Assembly: GCA_965224535.1 (NCBI GenBank)
Contig: CBDCZR010000001.1
Location: 185,704 to 249,703, forward strand
DNA length: 64,000 bases
From: JBCDHN01 sp965224535
Lineage (GTDB): Bacteria > Verrucomicrobiota > Verrucomicrobiia > Verrucomicrobiales > DEV007
Direction: 5' to 3'
The notes below the pieces were generated by a model that saw only the letters and a program-made list of their open reading frames with translations, was not told the DNA's origin and made no database searches. Shown one piece after another: positions 16,479 through 25,175 of the stretch. Position numbers and translations under genes: made by a program. How positions within the stretch are numbered: position 1 is the first letter of the stretch; each line of letters starts with the position of its first letter.

Positions 16479-17384
16479 ATGCACGGCTACACCGTCACCC
16501 ACCTCAATCAGCTCGAAGCCGAGGCGATTTTCGTCTTGCGCGAAACCGCGGCCCAATTCGAGAAACCCGCGTTGCTCTTCAGCGGCGGCAAGGACTCGAT
16601 CGTCATGGCGCACCTCGCGCGCAAGGCGTTTCACCCGGCCAAATTGCCCTTCCCGCTGGTCCACATCGATACCGGTCACAATTTCGACGAAACCATGACC
16701 TATCGCGACAAATTCGTGGAGGAACTCGGTGCCCGGCTTGTGGTCGGCAGCGTGCAGAAATCGATCGACGACGGAAAGGTGACTGAGGAGAAAGGGCCTA
16801 ACGCGAGTCGTAACCGGCTCCAAACCACCACCTTGCTGGAGACGCTGGAGGAGCACGAATACGACGCGGCGTTAGGCGGCGGCCGGCGCGATGAGGAAAA
16901 AGCGCGAGCCAAGGAACGCTTTTTTTCGCATCGCGACGATTTCGGCCAGTGGGACCCGAAAAATCAGCGCCCGGAGTTGTGGAACATCTTCAACGGCCGC
17001 CATCAACACGGCGAGCACTTCCGCGTCTTCCCGCTGAGCAATTGGACGGAGATGGACGTGTGGCAATACATTAAGCTGGAGGAAATCCCGCTGCCCAGCC
17101 TCTATTTCGCTCACGAGCGGGAGGTGATAGGGCGCGGCGGAACATTTCTGGCCGTGACCAGTTTCATCACCGTGGGCGCCGATGAAACCGCTGAGACGCG
17201 CAAAGTCCGTTTCCGCACCATTGGCGACGCAACTTGCACGGGCGCAGTGGAATCGGACGCCGACACGGTCGACAAAATCATCGAAGAAGTCGCCGCCGCG
17301 CGTCAGACCGAGCGGGGAACGCGGGCGGACGACAAGCGGTCGGAAACGGCGATGGAGGATCGGAAGAAGGAGGGGTATTTCTAA
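16479..17384 (+). CDS. cysD: sulfate adenylyltransferase small subunit
   Basis: Catalytic PP-loop subunit of ATP sulfurylase, which forms APS from ATP and sulfate together with the GTPase CysN. The 301-residue protein has LLFSGGKDSIVM (PP-loop SGGKDS at 35-40), HIDTGHNFDE, ALGGGRRDEEKARAKER, LSNWTEMDVWQYI and the C-terminal RKKEGYF that ends classical CysD. Length is normal. It lies in the cys operon, but a DUF1016 nuclease gene separates it from its partner cysN. Confidence 0.95.
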   Translation: MHGYTVTHLNQLEAEAIFVLRETAAQFEKPALLFSGGKDSIVMAHLARKAFHPAKLPFPLVHIDTGHNFDETMTYRDKFVEELGARLVVGSVQKSIDDGKVTEEKGPNASRNRLQTTTLLETLEEHEYDAALGGGRRDEEKARAKERFFSHRDDFGQWDPKNQRPELWNIFNGRHQHGEHFRVFPLSNWTEMDVWQYIKLEEIPLPSLYFAHEREVIGRGGTFLAVTSFITVGADETAETRKVRFRTIGDATCTGAVESDADTVDKIIEEVAAARQTERGTRADDKRSETAMEDRKKEGYF

Positions 17385-17391
17385 TTTCCAG

Positions 17392-17484
17392 AAATTGTGC
17401 CACAGCTGTTTCCAAATTTCCAACAACTTGAAAGCCAGCCAGTTACGCGTTTTGCTCGAATTTGGCAACAGCTGTTGCCAAATT
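17392..17484. promoter_or_regulatory. paired palindromes in front of the DUF1016 gene, possible operator
   Basis: The 120-bp gap between cysD and the DUF1016 gene holds a perfect 26-bp palindrome at 17459-17484 (half-site AATTTGGCAACAG) centred on CAGCTG. A degenerate copy at 17392-17419 has the same CAGCTG centre. The perfect copy ends 20 bp before the DUF1016 ATG, a good place for an operator or for an mRNA hairpin controlling translation. The binding protein is unknown; autoregulation by the downstream gene is possible but not shown. Confidence 0.5.
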
Positions 17485-17504
17485 GAAATTTCACGTTCAA
17501 AAAC

Positions 17505-18542
17505 ATGAGCGCTCCATCGATTCAAGAGCTTTCTACCACTGCCTACGATGCCCTTTTGGGAAATCTCAAAACAAGGGTTTTGGAGTCGCAAATGCATGCT
17601 GCTGCATCTGCCAACGCGCAGCTGATTTCTCTCTATTGGCAGGTCGGAACTGAAATTCTCAATGGCATGGAGAAACAAGGCTGGGGAGCGAAAGTCATCG
17701 ACCAATTGTCTCGTGACTTGATCGCCGAATTTCCGGAAGTGAAGGGCTTTTCAGCCAGAAACCTCCGATCCATGCGCGATTTTGCGCGCGCCTACCCCAA
17801 TTTCGGAAGTGGGCAACAGCTTGTCGCCCAAATTCCCTGGGGCACCAATCTAACCATCCTCCAAAAGATCAAAGACCCCGAAACCCGCCTCTGGTATGTC
17901 CAAAAAACGCTCGAAAACGGCTGGAGCCGCTCGGTTTTGACCGTGCAAATCGAATCCAACGCGCACGAGCGCTTCGGCAAGGCGATCACAAATTTCGAGC
18001 AAACTTTGCCCCCGGCTCAGTCGGACTTGGCCAAGGAAGTGCTGAAGGATCCCTACGTGTTCGATTTCCTGACCCTGGGTCTATCCGCCAAAGAGCGCGA
18101 TTTGGAACGCGGCCTCGTCGAGCACGTTCAGCAATTCCTCCTGGAAATGGGCGCCGGATTCGCCTTCGTCGGCCGGCAATTTCCGCTTGAGGTTGGCGAC
18201 GAGGATTTCTATCTCGACCTGCTCTTCTACCACCTGCACTTGCGCTGCTTCGTGGTCGTCGATCTAAAAATGAGGCGCTTCGAACCCGAAGACGCGGGAA
18301 AGATGAATTTTTACCTCTCGGCGGTCGATTCCCAGATGCGGCACGCCGACGATCAACCCACCATCGGCCTCCTACTCTGCAAAGACAACGCCAACCACAT
18401 CAAGGTGGAATACGCCCTGCGCGACATGAGCAAACCCATCGGCGTGGCCGAGTGGCAAACGCAACTCGTCGATAGCCTACCCAAAAAACTACGCGGCTCG
18501 CTGCCTAGCATCGAAGAAATCGAACGCGAACTTTCCAACTGA
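17505..18542 (+). CDS. DUF1016 (YhcG-type) PD-(D/E)XK nuclease-like protein
   Basis: A 345-residue protein with the two YhcG halves. The N-terminal domain carries ISLYWQVGTEIL and GFSARNLRSMRDFARAYP. The C-terminal PD-(D/E)XK nuclease domain carries FVGRQFPLEVGDEDFYLDLL, FVVVDLKMRRFEPEDAGKMNFYLS and TIGLLLCKD; the D...ExK-like positions are DFYLDLL and VVDLK. The family is found near restriction and defence genes and as orphans; its biological role is not settled. Here it sits alone between cysD and cysN, so it interrupts the sulfate operon. It is preceded by two CAGCTG-centred palindromes, which suggests independent control and probably transfer as a unit. 20 bp separate it from cysN. Confidence 0.88.
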   Translation: MSAPSIQELSTTAYDALLGNLKTRVLESQMHAAASANAQLISLYWQVGTEILNGMEKQGWGAKVIDQLSRDLIAEFPEVKGFSARNLRSMRDFARAYPNFGSGQQLVAQIPWGTNLTILQKIKDPETRLWYVQKTLENGWSRSVLTVQIESNAHERFGKAITNFEQTLPPAQSDLAKEVLKDPYVFDFLTLGLSAKERDLERGLVEHVQQFLLEMGAGFAFVGRQFPLEVGDEDFYLDLLFYHLHLRCFVVVDLKMRRFEPEDAGKMNFYLSAVDSQMRHADDQPTIGLLLCKDNANHIKVEYALRDMSKPIGVAEWQTQLVDSLPKKLRGSLPSIEEIERELSN

Positions 18543-18562
18543 CCTGACCCGACCCAACCAAC

Positions 18563-19840
18563 ATGAGCGAAGACACCAAAGGATACTTGGACATGGACCT
18601 CTTGCGGTTCACCACCGCGGGCAGCGTCGATGACGGCAAATCTACCCTCATCGGGCGGCTATTATATGACTCCAAGGCGATTTTTGAAGACCAACTCGAA
18701 GCCGTGGAGCGCGTCTCCCAGCAACGCGGCGATGAAAACATGGACCTAGCCCTCCTGACCGATGGTTTGCGCGCCGAACGCGAGCAAGGCATCACCATCG
18801 ACGTCGCTTACCGCTATTTTGCCACGCCGAAGCGCAAATTCATCATCGCCGACACGCCCGGGCATATACAATACACGCGCAACATGGTTACAGGCGCCTC
18901 CACCGCGGATTTAGCGATCGTGTTAGTCGATGCGCGCAAAGGCGTGATCGAGCAAACCTGCCGCCACGCCTTTATCGCTAGTTTGCTGCGCATTCAGCAC
19001 GTCGTGGTCGCCGTCAATAAAATGGACCTCGTGGATTACGACGAAGAACCGTTCGAAAAGATCAAGGAAAGCTTCGAAGACTTCGCTTCGCGGCTGGAAA
19101 ACCTGGTTGAGGTCACGTTTATACCGATAAGCGCGCTCAAAGGCGACAACGTCGTCGATAAATCCGACAAAATGCCGTGGTATCAGGGCCCGCCGCTTTT
19201 ATATCACCTGGAGACTGTTTATATTGGCGCGAACGAAAATCACGTTGATGCGCGATTTCCGGTGCAATGGGTGATTCGCCCGCATAGCGACAAATACCAC
19301 GATTTTCGCGGTTATGCAGGACGCGTAGCCGGCGGCGTGTTTAAGCCGGGTGATGATGTTACGGTTCTACCCAGCGGATTCAACTCTAAGGTCAAAAGCA
19401 TCGAAACCTACAACGGCCAGCTTGACGAAGCCTACGCGCCATTATCGGTCGCCCTAACCTTGGCAGACGACATCGACATCAGCCGTGGCGACCTCATCGC
19501 CAAGCCCAACAACCAGCCCGATGTCGGCCAGGACATCGATGCGATGATCTGTTGGTTCAGCGAGTCGAAAAAACTGCAACAACGTGGAAAATACGTCCTG
19601 CGTCACACCACTAAAGAGGTGAAGGCGATCGTTAAAGACGTGCGATACAAGGTAAACATCAATAACCTGCACAAAATTGAAGATGACCAGGAATTTACCC
19701 TCAACGACATTGGCCGCATTGCGCTACGGACCAGCGCACCGCTGTTTTTCGATCGCTACCGGCAAAATCGTCACACCGGCAGCTTTGTCCTCATCGACGA
19801 GGGAACCAATGAAACGGTGGCGGCGGGGATGATTCTGTGA
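18563..19840 (+). CDS. cysN: sulfate adenylyltransferase large (GTPase) subunit
   Basis: GTP hydrolysis by this elongation-factor-like subunit drives APS synthesis by CysD. The 425-residue protein has G1 GSVDDGKST at 20-28, G3 ADTPGHIQY near 96, and G4 NKMD near 152, followed by two EF-Tu-like beta barrels (FRGYAGRVAGGVFKPGDDV). It stops after the barrels and lacks the C-terminal APS kinase found in NodQ-type fusions, consistent with a separate cysC. TTA and ATA codons are more frequent than in the neighbouring genes. It lies 20 bp after the DUF1016 gene. Confidence 0.94.
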   Translation: MSEDTKGYLDMDLLRFTTAGSVDDGKSTLIGRLLYDSKAIFEDQLEAVERVSQQRGDENMDLALLTDGLRAEREQGITIDVAYRYFATPKRKFIIADTPGHIQYTRNMVTGASTADLAIVLVDARKGVIEQTCRHAFIASLLRIQHVVVAVNKMDLVDYDEEPFEKIKESFEDFASRLENLVEVTFIPISALKGDNVVDKSDKMPWYQGPPLLYHLETVYIGANENHVDARFPVQWVIRPHSDKYHDFRGYAGRVAGGVFKPGDDVTVLPSGFNSKVKSIETYNGQLDEAYAPLSVALTLADDIDISRGDLIAKPNNQPDVGQDIDAMICWFSESKKLQQRGKYVLRHTTKEVKAIVKDVRYKVNINNLHKIEDDQEFTLNDIGRIALRTSAPLFFDRYRQNRHTGSFVLIDEGTNETVAAGMIL

Positions 19841-19898
19841 CGGGATGGGTGAGGGCAACGCGCCAGAGCATTCAAGCGGCGAACTGACAAATTGCGCT

Positions 19899-19907
19899 TG
19901 CTATAAT
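19899..19907 (+). promoter_or_regulatory. extended -10 promoter candidate for the response regulator
   Basis: TGCTATAAT is a perfect extended -10 element (TGnTATAAT) about 97 bp before the response regulator ATG. No convincing -35 hexamer lies at 17 bp, as expected for extended -10 promoters. Prediction only; the sequence around it is AT-richer than the flanking genes. Confidence 0.4.
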
Positions 19908-20003
19908 TTCCATAATTTCTTAAACTGACGGTCTTCCTTCGTTGAAAAGCCGTCTTCTTGCTCCTGGCGAACGTTTTTCGCCTCAAACACCTCAGCTCAA
20001 CCC

Positions 20004-20420
20004 ATGCCGAAATCCGCTCAATCTCCTCAGCGTCAGCAGTTTCGCGTCCTCACCGTCGATGATGAACCCACGCTCCTCGGGCTTATCCGGATGCAATTGG
20101 AACGCACTGGAATTTACCGCGTCAAGTGCCTGGACCGGGGGCGAGATGTGGAAAAAACCGCCAGCCAGTGGCAACCGGACATCATTTTGCTGGATTACCT
20201 GCTGCCGGACACCGACGGAGGCCGGGTTTTTCAGCAAATCAAAAATAACCCGCGGCTCAAGCACATCCCCATCATCCTGCTCACCAGTTTGGCCCGGGAA
20301 GACACGCCCCTGCAGGCCGGGGTGCGTCCGCGCCGGCTCACGCTGGCCAAGCCCGTGTCGTTCGATCGGTTGCAAGCGGCAATTCGCCTGCTAACCGGAC
20401 AATCCAACCAGATGGCTTGA
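20004..20420 (+). CDS. single-domain response regulator (REC)
   Basis: A 138-residue phosphoreceiver protein without an output domain. The acidic pocket is D19/D20 (VDDE), the phospho-acceptor is D64 (LLDYLLPDTDGG), and the switch residues are T94 (LLTSL) and K116 (AKPVS). Single REC proteins usually act as phosphorelay or protein-interaction switches. No histidine kinase gene is adjacent. The start ATG (MPKSAQSPQ) is preceded by a candidate extended -10 promoter. Confidence 0.9.
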   Translation: MPKSAQSPQRQQFRVLTVDDEPTLLGLIRMQLERTGIYRVKCLDRGRDVEKTASQWQPDIILLDYLLPDTDGGRVFQQIKNNPRLKHIPIILLTSLAREDTPLQAGVRPRRLTLAKPVSFDRLQAAIRLLTGQSNQMA

Positions 20421-20474
20421 TTTCGGCGGCGCTGGTGGCAACGTGTCGGCGGCAACCTACTCCCCACCACGAAA

Positions 20475-21152
20475 ATGAGTCACGACGACGACGATCTTCC
20501 CCCTTTCAACTTTGGGGACGACGACCACGAGGACGATGATTTCGAGTTCGAATCCGAGTTCGAGTTGTCATCGATCCTGGAAGAAGCCGAGCGCCAAATT
20601 CGCATCCAAAAAATGCGCGAGGAACTCGAAAAAAGGGGCGGAACCTTGAATCAGGACATCGGCGCGGCCGAATTGAGCCCCGAGGCCGAGGAGGCGATGC
20701 TGGAGCGGGTGCTTTTCTTTGAAAGCGCACCGCGCACCACCCACGCCAAGATGCTGATCGCGGACGGCATCGAGTTACCGACGCCGGAGGCGCTGGAAGC
20801 GGCGGAACTTCTGCACGCCAAGCTGTGGGAGGTGATTCACGGCCTGGCGCAGCGCCGCGTTTTCCTGCACTGCACGGATCATTTGTCCGACCGGGCGCTG
20901 TATTGCCAGCTTTGGTACCATCACCTCAACGATGAAACGATCGATATTTCCGGGGATCAGGACGCCGCTTGTCACCTGGACTTATTGGGCGGCGGGTCGG
21001 AAGAAGAGACGCTCCAGTGGCTGAAATATTACGCCGACGAGGAGGAGCGCGAGTGGTGGCGCGATAGCCTGGAAGACGAAGGGCACATCATCCCCGATCG
21101 CGAGAATCCGCCCTACAACCGCGACGCTCTTTTGCCCAAACGCGAGCACTGA
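20475..21152 (+). CDS. acidic hypothetical protein (225 aa)
   Basis: No family is recognised. The first ~30 residues are almost all Asp, Glu, Phe and His (MSHDDDDLPPFNFGDDD). A charged helix follows (ILEEAERQIRIQKMREELEK), then a folded-looking region with many Trp and His (LHAKLWEVIHGLAQRRVFLH, LYCQLWYHHLND). There is no signal peptide or membrane helix, so it is probably cytoplasmic. It follows the response regulator by 54 bp on the same strand and is convergent with the next gene. Confidence 0.75.
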   Translation: MSHDDDDLPPFNFGDDDHEDDDFEFESEFELSSILEEAERQIRIQKMREELEKRGGTLNQDIGAAELSPEAEEAMLERVLFFESAPRTTHAKMLIADGIELPTPEALEAAELLHAKLWEVIHGLAQRRVFLHCTDHLSDRALYCQLWYHHLNDETIDISGDQDAACHLDLLGGGSEEETLQWLKYYADEEEREWWRDSLEDEGHIIPDRENPPYNRDALLPKREH

Positions 21153-21165
21153 GCGCCGCCGGGGC

Positions 21166-21753
21166 TCACTTGGCGCCGTTGCCGTAGATGAACCAGAGGT
21201 TGCGGATGTAGACGAACCAACCGGTGGATTGGCCCAAAATGCCGACGGGATCCTTGCGCCAGGTGAAGTAGACGATCAGCATGGTCGCCCCAAGCAGGCT
21301 AAGCCACCAAAACGCGGGCGGCACCACGGACATGCGCGCTTTTTCCGTGGCCCACCACTGCACGAGCAATCTGCCCATGAAAACCGCCTGCGCTGCCAGG
21401 CCGAAGGCCACCCAACTGATGCTGGCCCAACTGGTGATGTCCAGCGCGCCGAAAAGCCGCGACCAACCGCGATTTTGGTCCTTTTGCTGCTTCACTTCGC
21501 GCAAAAACTCCTCCGCGGTGAAGGTTTTTTCCGTCCCGTCGCCCTGGGTGAAGCGCACCTCGATTTCGCCGTCCTCTTCTGAAATCGGCACCTCAACCAG
21601 GCGGTCGGACAGGTTGAAATGTTTCGGAAACCAGGCTTCTCCGGGCTTGGGCAACACCCCCGCGCGGGCGAGCAAAATCCACGAAATGGCGGGAACGCCC
21701 ACCACGATGGTCAGGGCGAGCAAAAATCGGTAACGTTTGCGCTTCGGGAGCAT
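21166..21753 (-). CDS. lipid-A-disaccharide synthase N-terminal-like membrane protein
   Basis: A 195-residue membrane protein. One helix near the N-terminus (FLLALTIVVGVPAISWILL) is followed by an extracytoplasmic acidic region and the LAB_N-type domain with VFMGRLLVQWWATEKAR, PPAFWWLSLLGATMLIVYF and GWFVYIRNLWFI. LAB_N domains occur at the N-terminus of some LpxB proteins and as stand-alone membrane proteins; a role in lipid A or envelope glycolipid synthesis is plausible but not proven. The ATG at 21753 is preferred over 21813 because the longer version would overlap the divergent desulfurase start. Confidence 0.75.
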   Translation of the reverse strand: MLPKRKRYRFLLALTIVVGVPAISWILLARAGVLPKPGEAWFPKHFNLSDRLVEVPISEEDGEIEVRFTQGDGTEKTFTAEEFLREVKQQKDQNRGWSRLFGALDITSWASISWVAFGLAAQAVFMGRLLVQWWATEKARMSVVPPAFWWLSLLGATMLIVYFTWRKDPVGILGQSTGWFVYIRNLWFIYGNGAK

Positions 21754-21811
21754 TTGCCGCAGTTCTTTCACAGCTTGAGACGAATGCAAGGGCGGGTAGC
21801 TTGAACCCGCC

Positions 21812-22954
21812 ATGATTTACCTGGACAACAACGCCACGACGCAACTGCATCCCGAAGTGTTGGACGCGATGTTGCCGTTTTTGCGCGAACACTACGGCAA
21901 TCCCTCCGCCGGCTACGCCCCGGGCAAGCTGGCGCGCAAAGCGGTGGAAACGGCGCGGGCGCAGGTCGCAGCGCTCATCGATGCGGAGCCGCGCGAGATC
22001 GTTTTCACCAGTGGCGGGACGGAATCGATCAACACGGCGCTGAATTCCGCGACGCGCTGTTTTCCCGATCGCCGGCGCATCGTGACCACGGCGGCCGAAC
22101 ACAGCGCAACGGAGAAAACGTGCCAAAACCTGGAAAATCGCGAGATTTCCGTGCATCGCGTCCGCGTGGACGGCGATGGGCTGGTGGACCTCGGCGAATT
22201 CCAGGATTCGCTGAAAAAGTCGCCCCCGGCGCTGGTTAGCGTCATTTGGGCCAACAACGAAACCGGGGTGATCACGCAAATCCCGGAAATTGCCGAAATG
22301 GTGGGCCAGGCGCGCGTTTTGCTCCATTCCGATGCCGTGCAGGCCGTGGGAAAAATCCCCGTTTCGGTGCGCGAATCCGGCATTCACCTGCTTTCCATCT
22401 CCGGTCACAAACTTCACGCTCCCAAAGGCGTCGGAGCGCTGTTCGTGAGCCGCAACGTCCGTTTTGCGCCGCTGATTTTCGGCGGCGGCCAGGAAAACGA
22501 GCGCCGGTCGGGAACGGAAAACGTGGCTTCGATCGTCGGGTTGGGAAAGGCCGCCGAGCTAGCCCAAAACCACGCCGAAACCGAAGTGCAAATGCTGCGC
22601 GATGCGTTCGAAAACCAGGTTTTGGCGAAATTCGGCTTCGCCAGCGTCAACGGCCACCGGGAGCGCCGTTTGCCGAACACCTCCAACCTTCATTTTCGCG
22701 GGATCGACGCCGAAGCGATCCTCGTCCTGCTCGACAAGGCTGGAATTTGCTGTTCGCCGGGTTCGGCCTGCAGTTCCGGCGCCGCGCATCCGTCAGCCGT
22801 GCTCACCGCCATGGGTCACAGCGAGCGGCACGCCAAAAGCAGCGTGCGATTCTCCTTTTCCGCGTTCAACACGCAAGCGGAGGTGGATGGCGCCGTTGCC
22901 GAGTTGGAGCGCGCCATCGCCCGGATTCGCGAAGTGATGCCGACAGCCTCCTAG
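21812..22954 (+). CDS. cysteine desulfurase (NifS/IscS family)
   Basis: A PLP enzyme that takes sulfur from cysteine for iron-sulfur clusters or tRNA thiolation. The 380-residue protein has MIYLDNNATTQLHPEV, FTSGGTESIN, the PLP lysine K200 (SGHKLH), ENERRSGTENV and the catalytic persulfide cysteine C320 (GSACSSG). Length is normal. No iscU, suf or nifU gene is adjacent, so the acceptor pathway cannot be told. It is divergent from the LAB_N-like gene and stands alone ahead of tatC. Confidence 0.92.
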   Translation: MIYLDNNATTQLHPEVLDAMLPFLREHYGNPSAGYAPGKLARKAVETARAQVAALIDAEPREIVFTSGGTESINTALNSATRCFPDRRRIVTTAAEHSATEKTCQNLENREISVHRVRVDGDGLVDLGEFQDSLKKSPPALVSVIWANNETGVITQIPEIAEMVGQARVLLHSDAVQAVGKIPVSVRESGIHLLSISGHKLHAPKGVGALFVSRNVRFAPLIFGGGQENERRSGTENVASIVGLGKAAELAQNHAETEVQMLRDAFENQVLAKFGFASVNGHRERRLPNTSNLHFRGIDAEAILVLLDKAGICCSPGSACSSGAAHPSAVLTAMGHSERHAKSSVRFSFSAFNTQAEVDGAVAELERAIARIREVMPTAS

Positions 22955-23131
22955 CTTTTCCTAGCTTCGAAAAAATCGGAGATTGATTCTTCGAGTTTTC
23001 AGAATCTCCTGGCACGCCGTCCGTTTACGGGCGAAGGGGAAGCGCTTTTTCGGCCAATTTTCCCCAAGCTTTGCGCTTCGGGAAACTTTGGCTAAATTGC
23101 CGCCCTTTTTGACTCAAAACCTGCGTTTACC

Positions 23132-25096
23132 GTGATTTTTCAATCTCTGCTGAACAAGCTTTTCCGCGTTCGCGAAGACTCCGCCCAACGTTTCGCGGGA
23201 AGAGGCGCCGACGATGGCTACGACGGGGCGGAGATGCCGTTTTTGGATCACCTGGAGGATCTGCGCACGATGCTCTTCCGCATCATCGTCACGCTGATGA
23301 TCGCAATGATCGCCTGCTTCACGGTCAACGACAAATTGATCGATTGGATTCGGCTGCCGATGCAATGGGCCAACATTGGCGGGGGCGGTCCGGCGTTTTT
23401 CGTCAGCAAGGCCAAGAAAAAGGCCGCGGAAGAGGAAATGGCGATCAAGGAGGGAAATTGGGTGGTGACGCGGGGCGGATTCGTCGGTCGGGTCGCGAAC
23501 ATCGACGATAAGGCGAGGTTGACCGAGATCACGATCGGCAATCCGCCACAAGTGGCGTATCAATCGAGCGAAATCGTGGGAAAATTGCCCAGGCCGGCCC
23601 CGGAACCCGATCCCGAACCAATGCCGGAACCGGAACCGGAACCGGAAGCTGAAGCGGAGTCAAAACCCGCGTCGGAGGAAACTTTGGACGCCGAGCCGGC
23701 TGAGGCCGAACAGCCGCAATCGGCGGAGCCGGAAGGCGATGCTCCACCAGCTGACCCGGTAGCGAACAAGCTGCTGGACCTGCAAATCGCCGACGAAGCG
23801 CCGAAGGAGGACACGGGGGCAAAGATCCGGCCGGGCGACCGGGTGACCACCTCCAGCGGCGTGATCGGGAAGGTAGTCGCGATTGACGAGACGGCCCAAA
23901 CCACCACGCTGGAAATCGGCCAAGCGCCCACCGTCTTGCTCCGCTCCAGCGCCATCGTGACCAAGCTACACCAGCGCGACGACATCCCCGAATCCGAGAA
24001 AAACCCCGATGATCCGCGCTCGCTGATCGCCAACCAGAATTTCCTCATCATGGAGGTCTTTCAACCCTACGAGGCGCTGGTTTTGACGCTGAAACTGGCG
24101 TTTTTCGCCGGATTGGTGCTCTCCTTTCCGCTGGTCATGTTCTTCGTGGCCCAATTCGTCTTGCCAGGCCTGCGCCAGGTGGAAAAAAAGGTCGTTTTCC
24201 CCTCGCTCGGGGTCGGATTCGTCCTCTTTTTGGTCGGAGCCACCTTCGCCTTCTGCGTGGGCCTGCCGCTGGCGCTGGATTTTCTGGCGCAATACACCCT
24301 GGAACGTAGAATCGAGCCCGGTTGGCGGATCGGCTACTACATCAAGTTTGTGACCCAAGTGACGCTCGTTTTTGGCCTGGCTTTCGAGCTGCCGGTGGTG
24401 GTCATGGCGCTGGTGAAGCTGGATCTGCTCACCTACCGCACCATGCGCGATTCCCGCGCCTACGCCATCGTCATTCTCATGGTCCTGTCCGCGTTTTTGA
24501 CGCCGCCGGACCCGATGACGCTGATGCTGCTCTCCGTGCCGCTCGTCCTGCTCTACGAGGTGTGCATTTGGCTCGCGTACATGTTGGAACGCAAGCAATT
24601 GCGCCAGGAAGCCGAGGAGGAAAGCCGCCGTGCTGCGGAACGTGCCGAACGCGAAAAGCGGCGTGAGGAATTGCGCGAAAAAATCGAAGCCGGCGAGGAA
24701 TTGAGCGAGGAAGAAAAGCGCCAGGCCGCCGCAAGCGAAATCGAGCACTACGAATCCAACCTGACGGACGACGATCAGCATGCTTTGGAGACGCACGAGG
24801 ACGATCCCCATCATCACGACGAACATGCGGACGATCCTCACCATCACGATCACGATTGGGACCACGACTATCAACACGACGACGACTACCACCATCATCA
24901 CGGCCACACGCCGACGATGATCGACATCAACAACGCGACGGTGGAGGAATTGCAGAATTTGCCCGGGGTTGGTCCCAAGCTGGCCGAGCGAATCATCGAA
25001 GCGCGGCCGATTTACAGCGAGGATGAGCTGGAATATCACGCTCACCTGCCGCAGAGCGTTATCAAATTGATCCTGGACCGGATTTTCTACGGCTAG
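23132..25096 (+). CDS. tatC: TatC with two inserted YajC-like modules, His-rich segment and helix-hairpin-helix tail
   Basis: TatC is the substrate-receptor subunit of the twin-arginine translocase in the inner membrane. In this 654-residue version MPFLDHLEDLR and the first membrane helix (residues 35-70) are normal. The first extracytoplasmic loop is expanded to over 200 residues with two KOW-like modules resembling YajC: residues ~106-151 (NWVVTRGGFVGRV) and ~230-275 (PGDRVTTSSGVIGKV), joined by a Pro/Glu linker. The remaining TatC helices span ~300-485, then a charged coiled coil, a His/Asp-rich segment (~550-593) and a ComEA-type helix-hairpin-helix (INNATVEELQNLPGVGPKLA). Start is GTG at 23132; an internal ATG at M35 is possible. 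No tatA is adjacent. Confidence 0.88.
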   Translation: MIFQSLLNKLFRVREDSAQRFAGRGADDGYDGAEMPFLDHLEDLRTMLFRIIVTLMIAMIACFTVNDKLIDWIRLPMQWANIGGGGPAFFVSKAKKKAAEEEMAIKEGNWVVTRGGFVGRVANIDDKARLTEITIGNPPQVAYQSSEIVGKLPRPAPEPDPEPMPEPEPEPEAEAESKPASEETLDAEPAEAEQPQSAEPEGDAPPADPVANKLLDLQIADEAPKEDTGAKIRPGDRVTTSSGVIGKVVAIDETAQTTTLEIGQAPTVLLRSSAIVTKLHQRDDIPESEKNPDDPRSLIANQNFLIMEVFQPYEALVLTLKLAFFAGLVLSFPLVMFFVAQFVLPGLRQVEKKVVFPSLGVGFVLFLVGATFAFCVGLPLALDFLAQYTLERRIEPGWRIGYYIKFVTQVTLVFGLAFELPVVVMALVKLDLLTYRTMRDSRAYAIVILMVLSAFLTPPDPMTLMLLSVPLVLLYEVCIWLAYMLERKQLRQEAEEESRRAAERAEREKRREELREKIEAGEELSEEEKRQAAASEIEHYESNLTDDDQHALETHEDDPHHHDEHADDPHHHDHDWDHDYQHDDDYHHHHGHTPTMIDINNATVEELQNLPGVGPKLAERIIEARPIYSEDELEYHAHLPQSVIKLILDRIFYG

Positions 25097-25175
25097 ACAT
25101 AAGGGACGAAAACGAAGGGAAATTTGGGCCGAATCCTCGATTTTCGGCGTCGGGCGGGCTAACTAACCTAACTGA

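Noticed and set aside
17505..18542. DUF1016 gene as part of a restriction-modification or other defence island
   Set aside because: No methyltransferase, helicase, integrase or other defence gene lies nearby; all neighbours are sulfate assimilation genes.
22978..23009. GGAG...ATTCT / AGAATCTCC stem-loop after the cysteine desulfurase gene as a terminator
   Set aside because: The stem has a bulge and no U-tract follows, so support is too weak to list.
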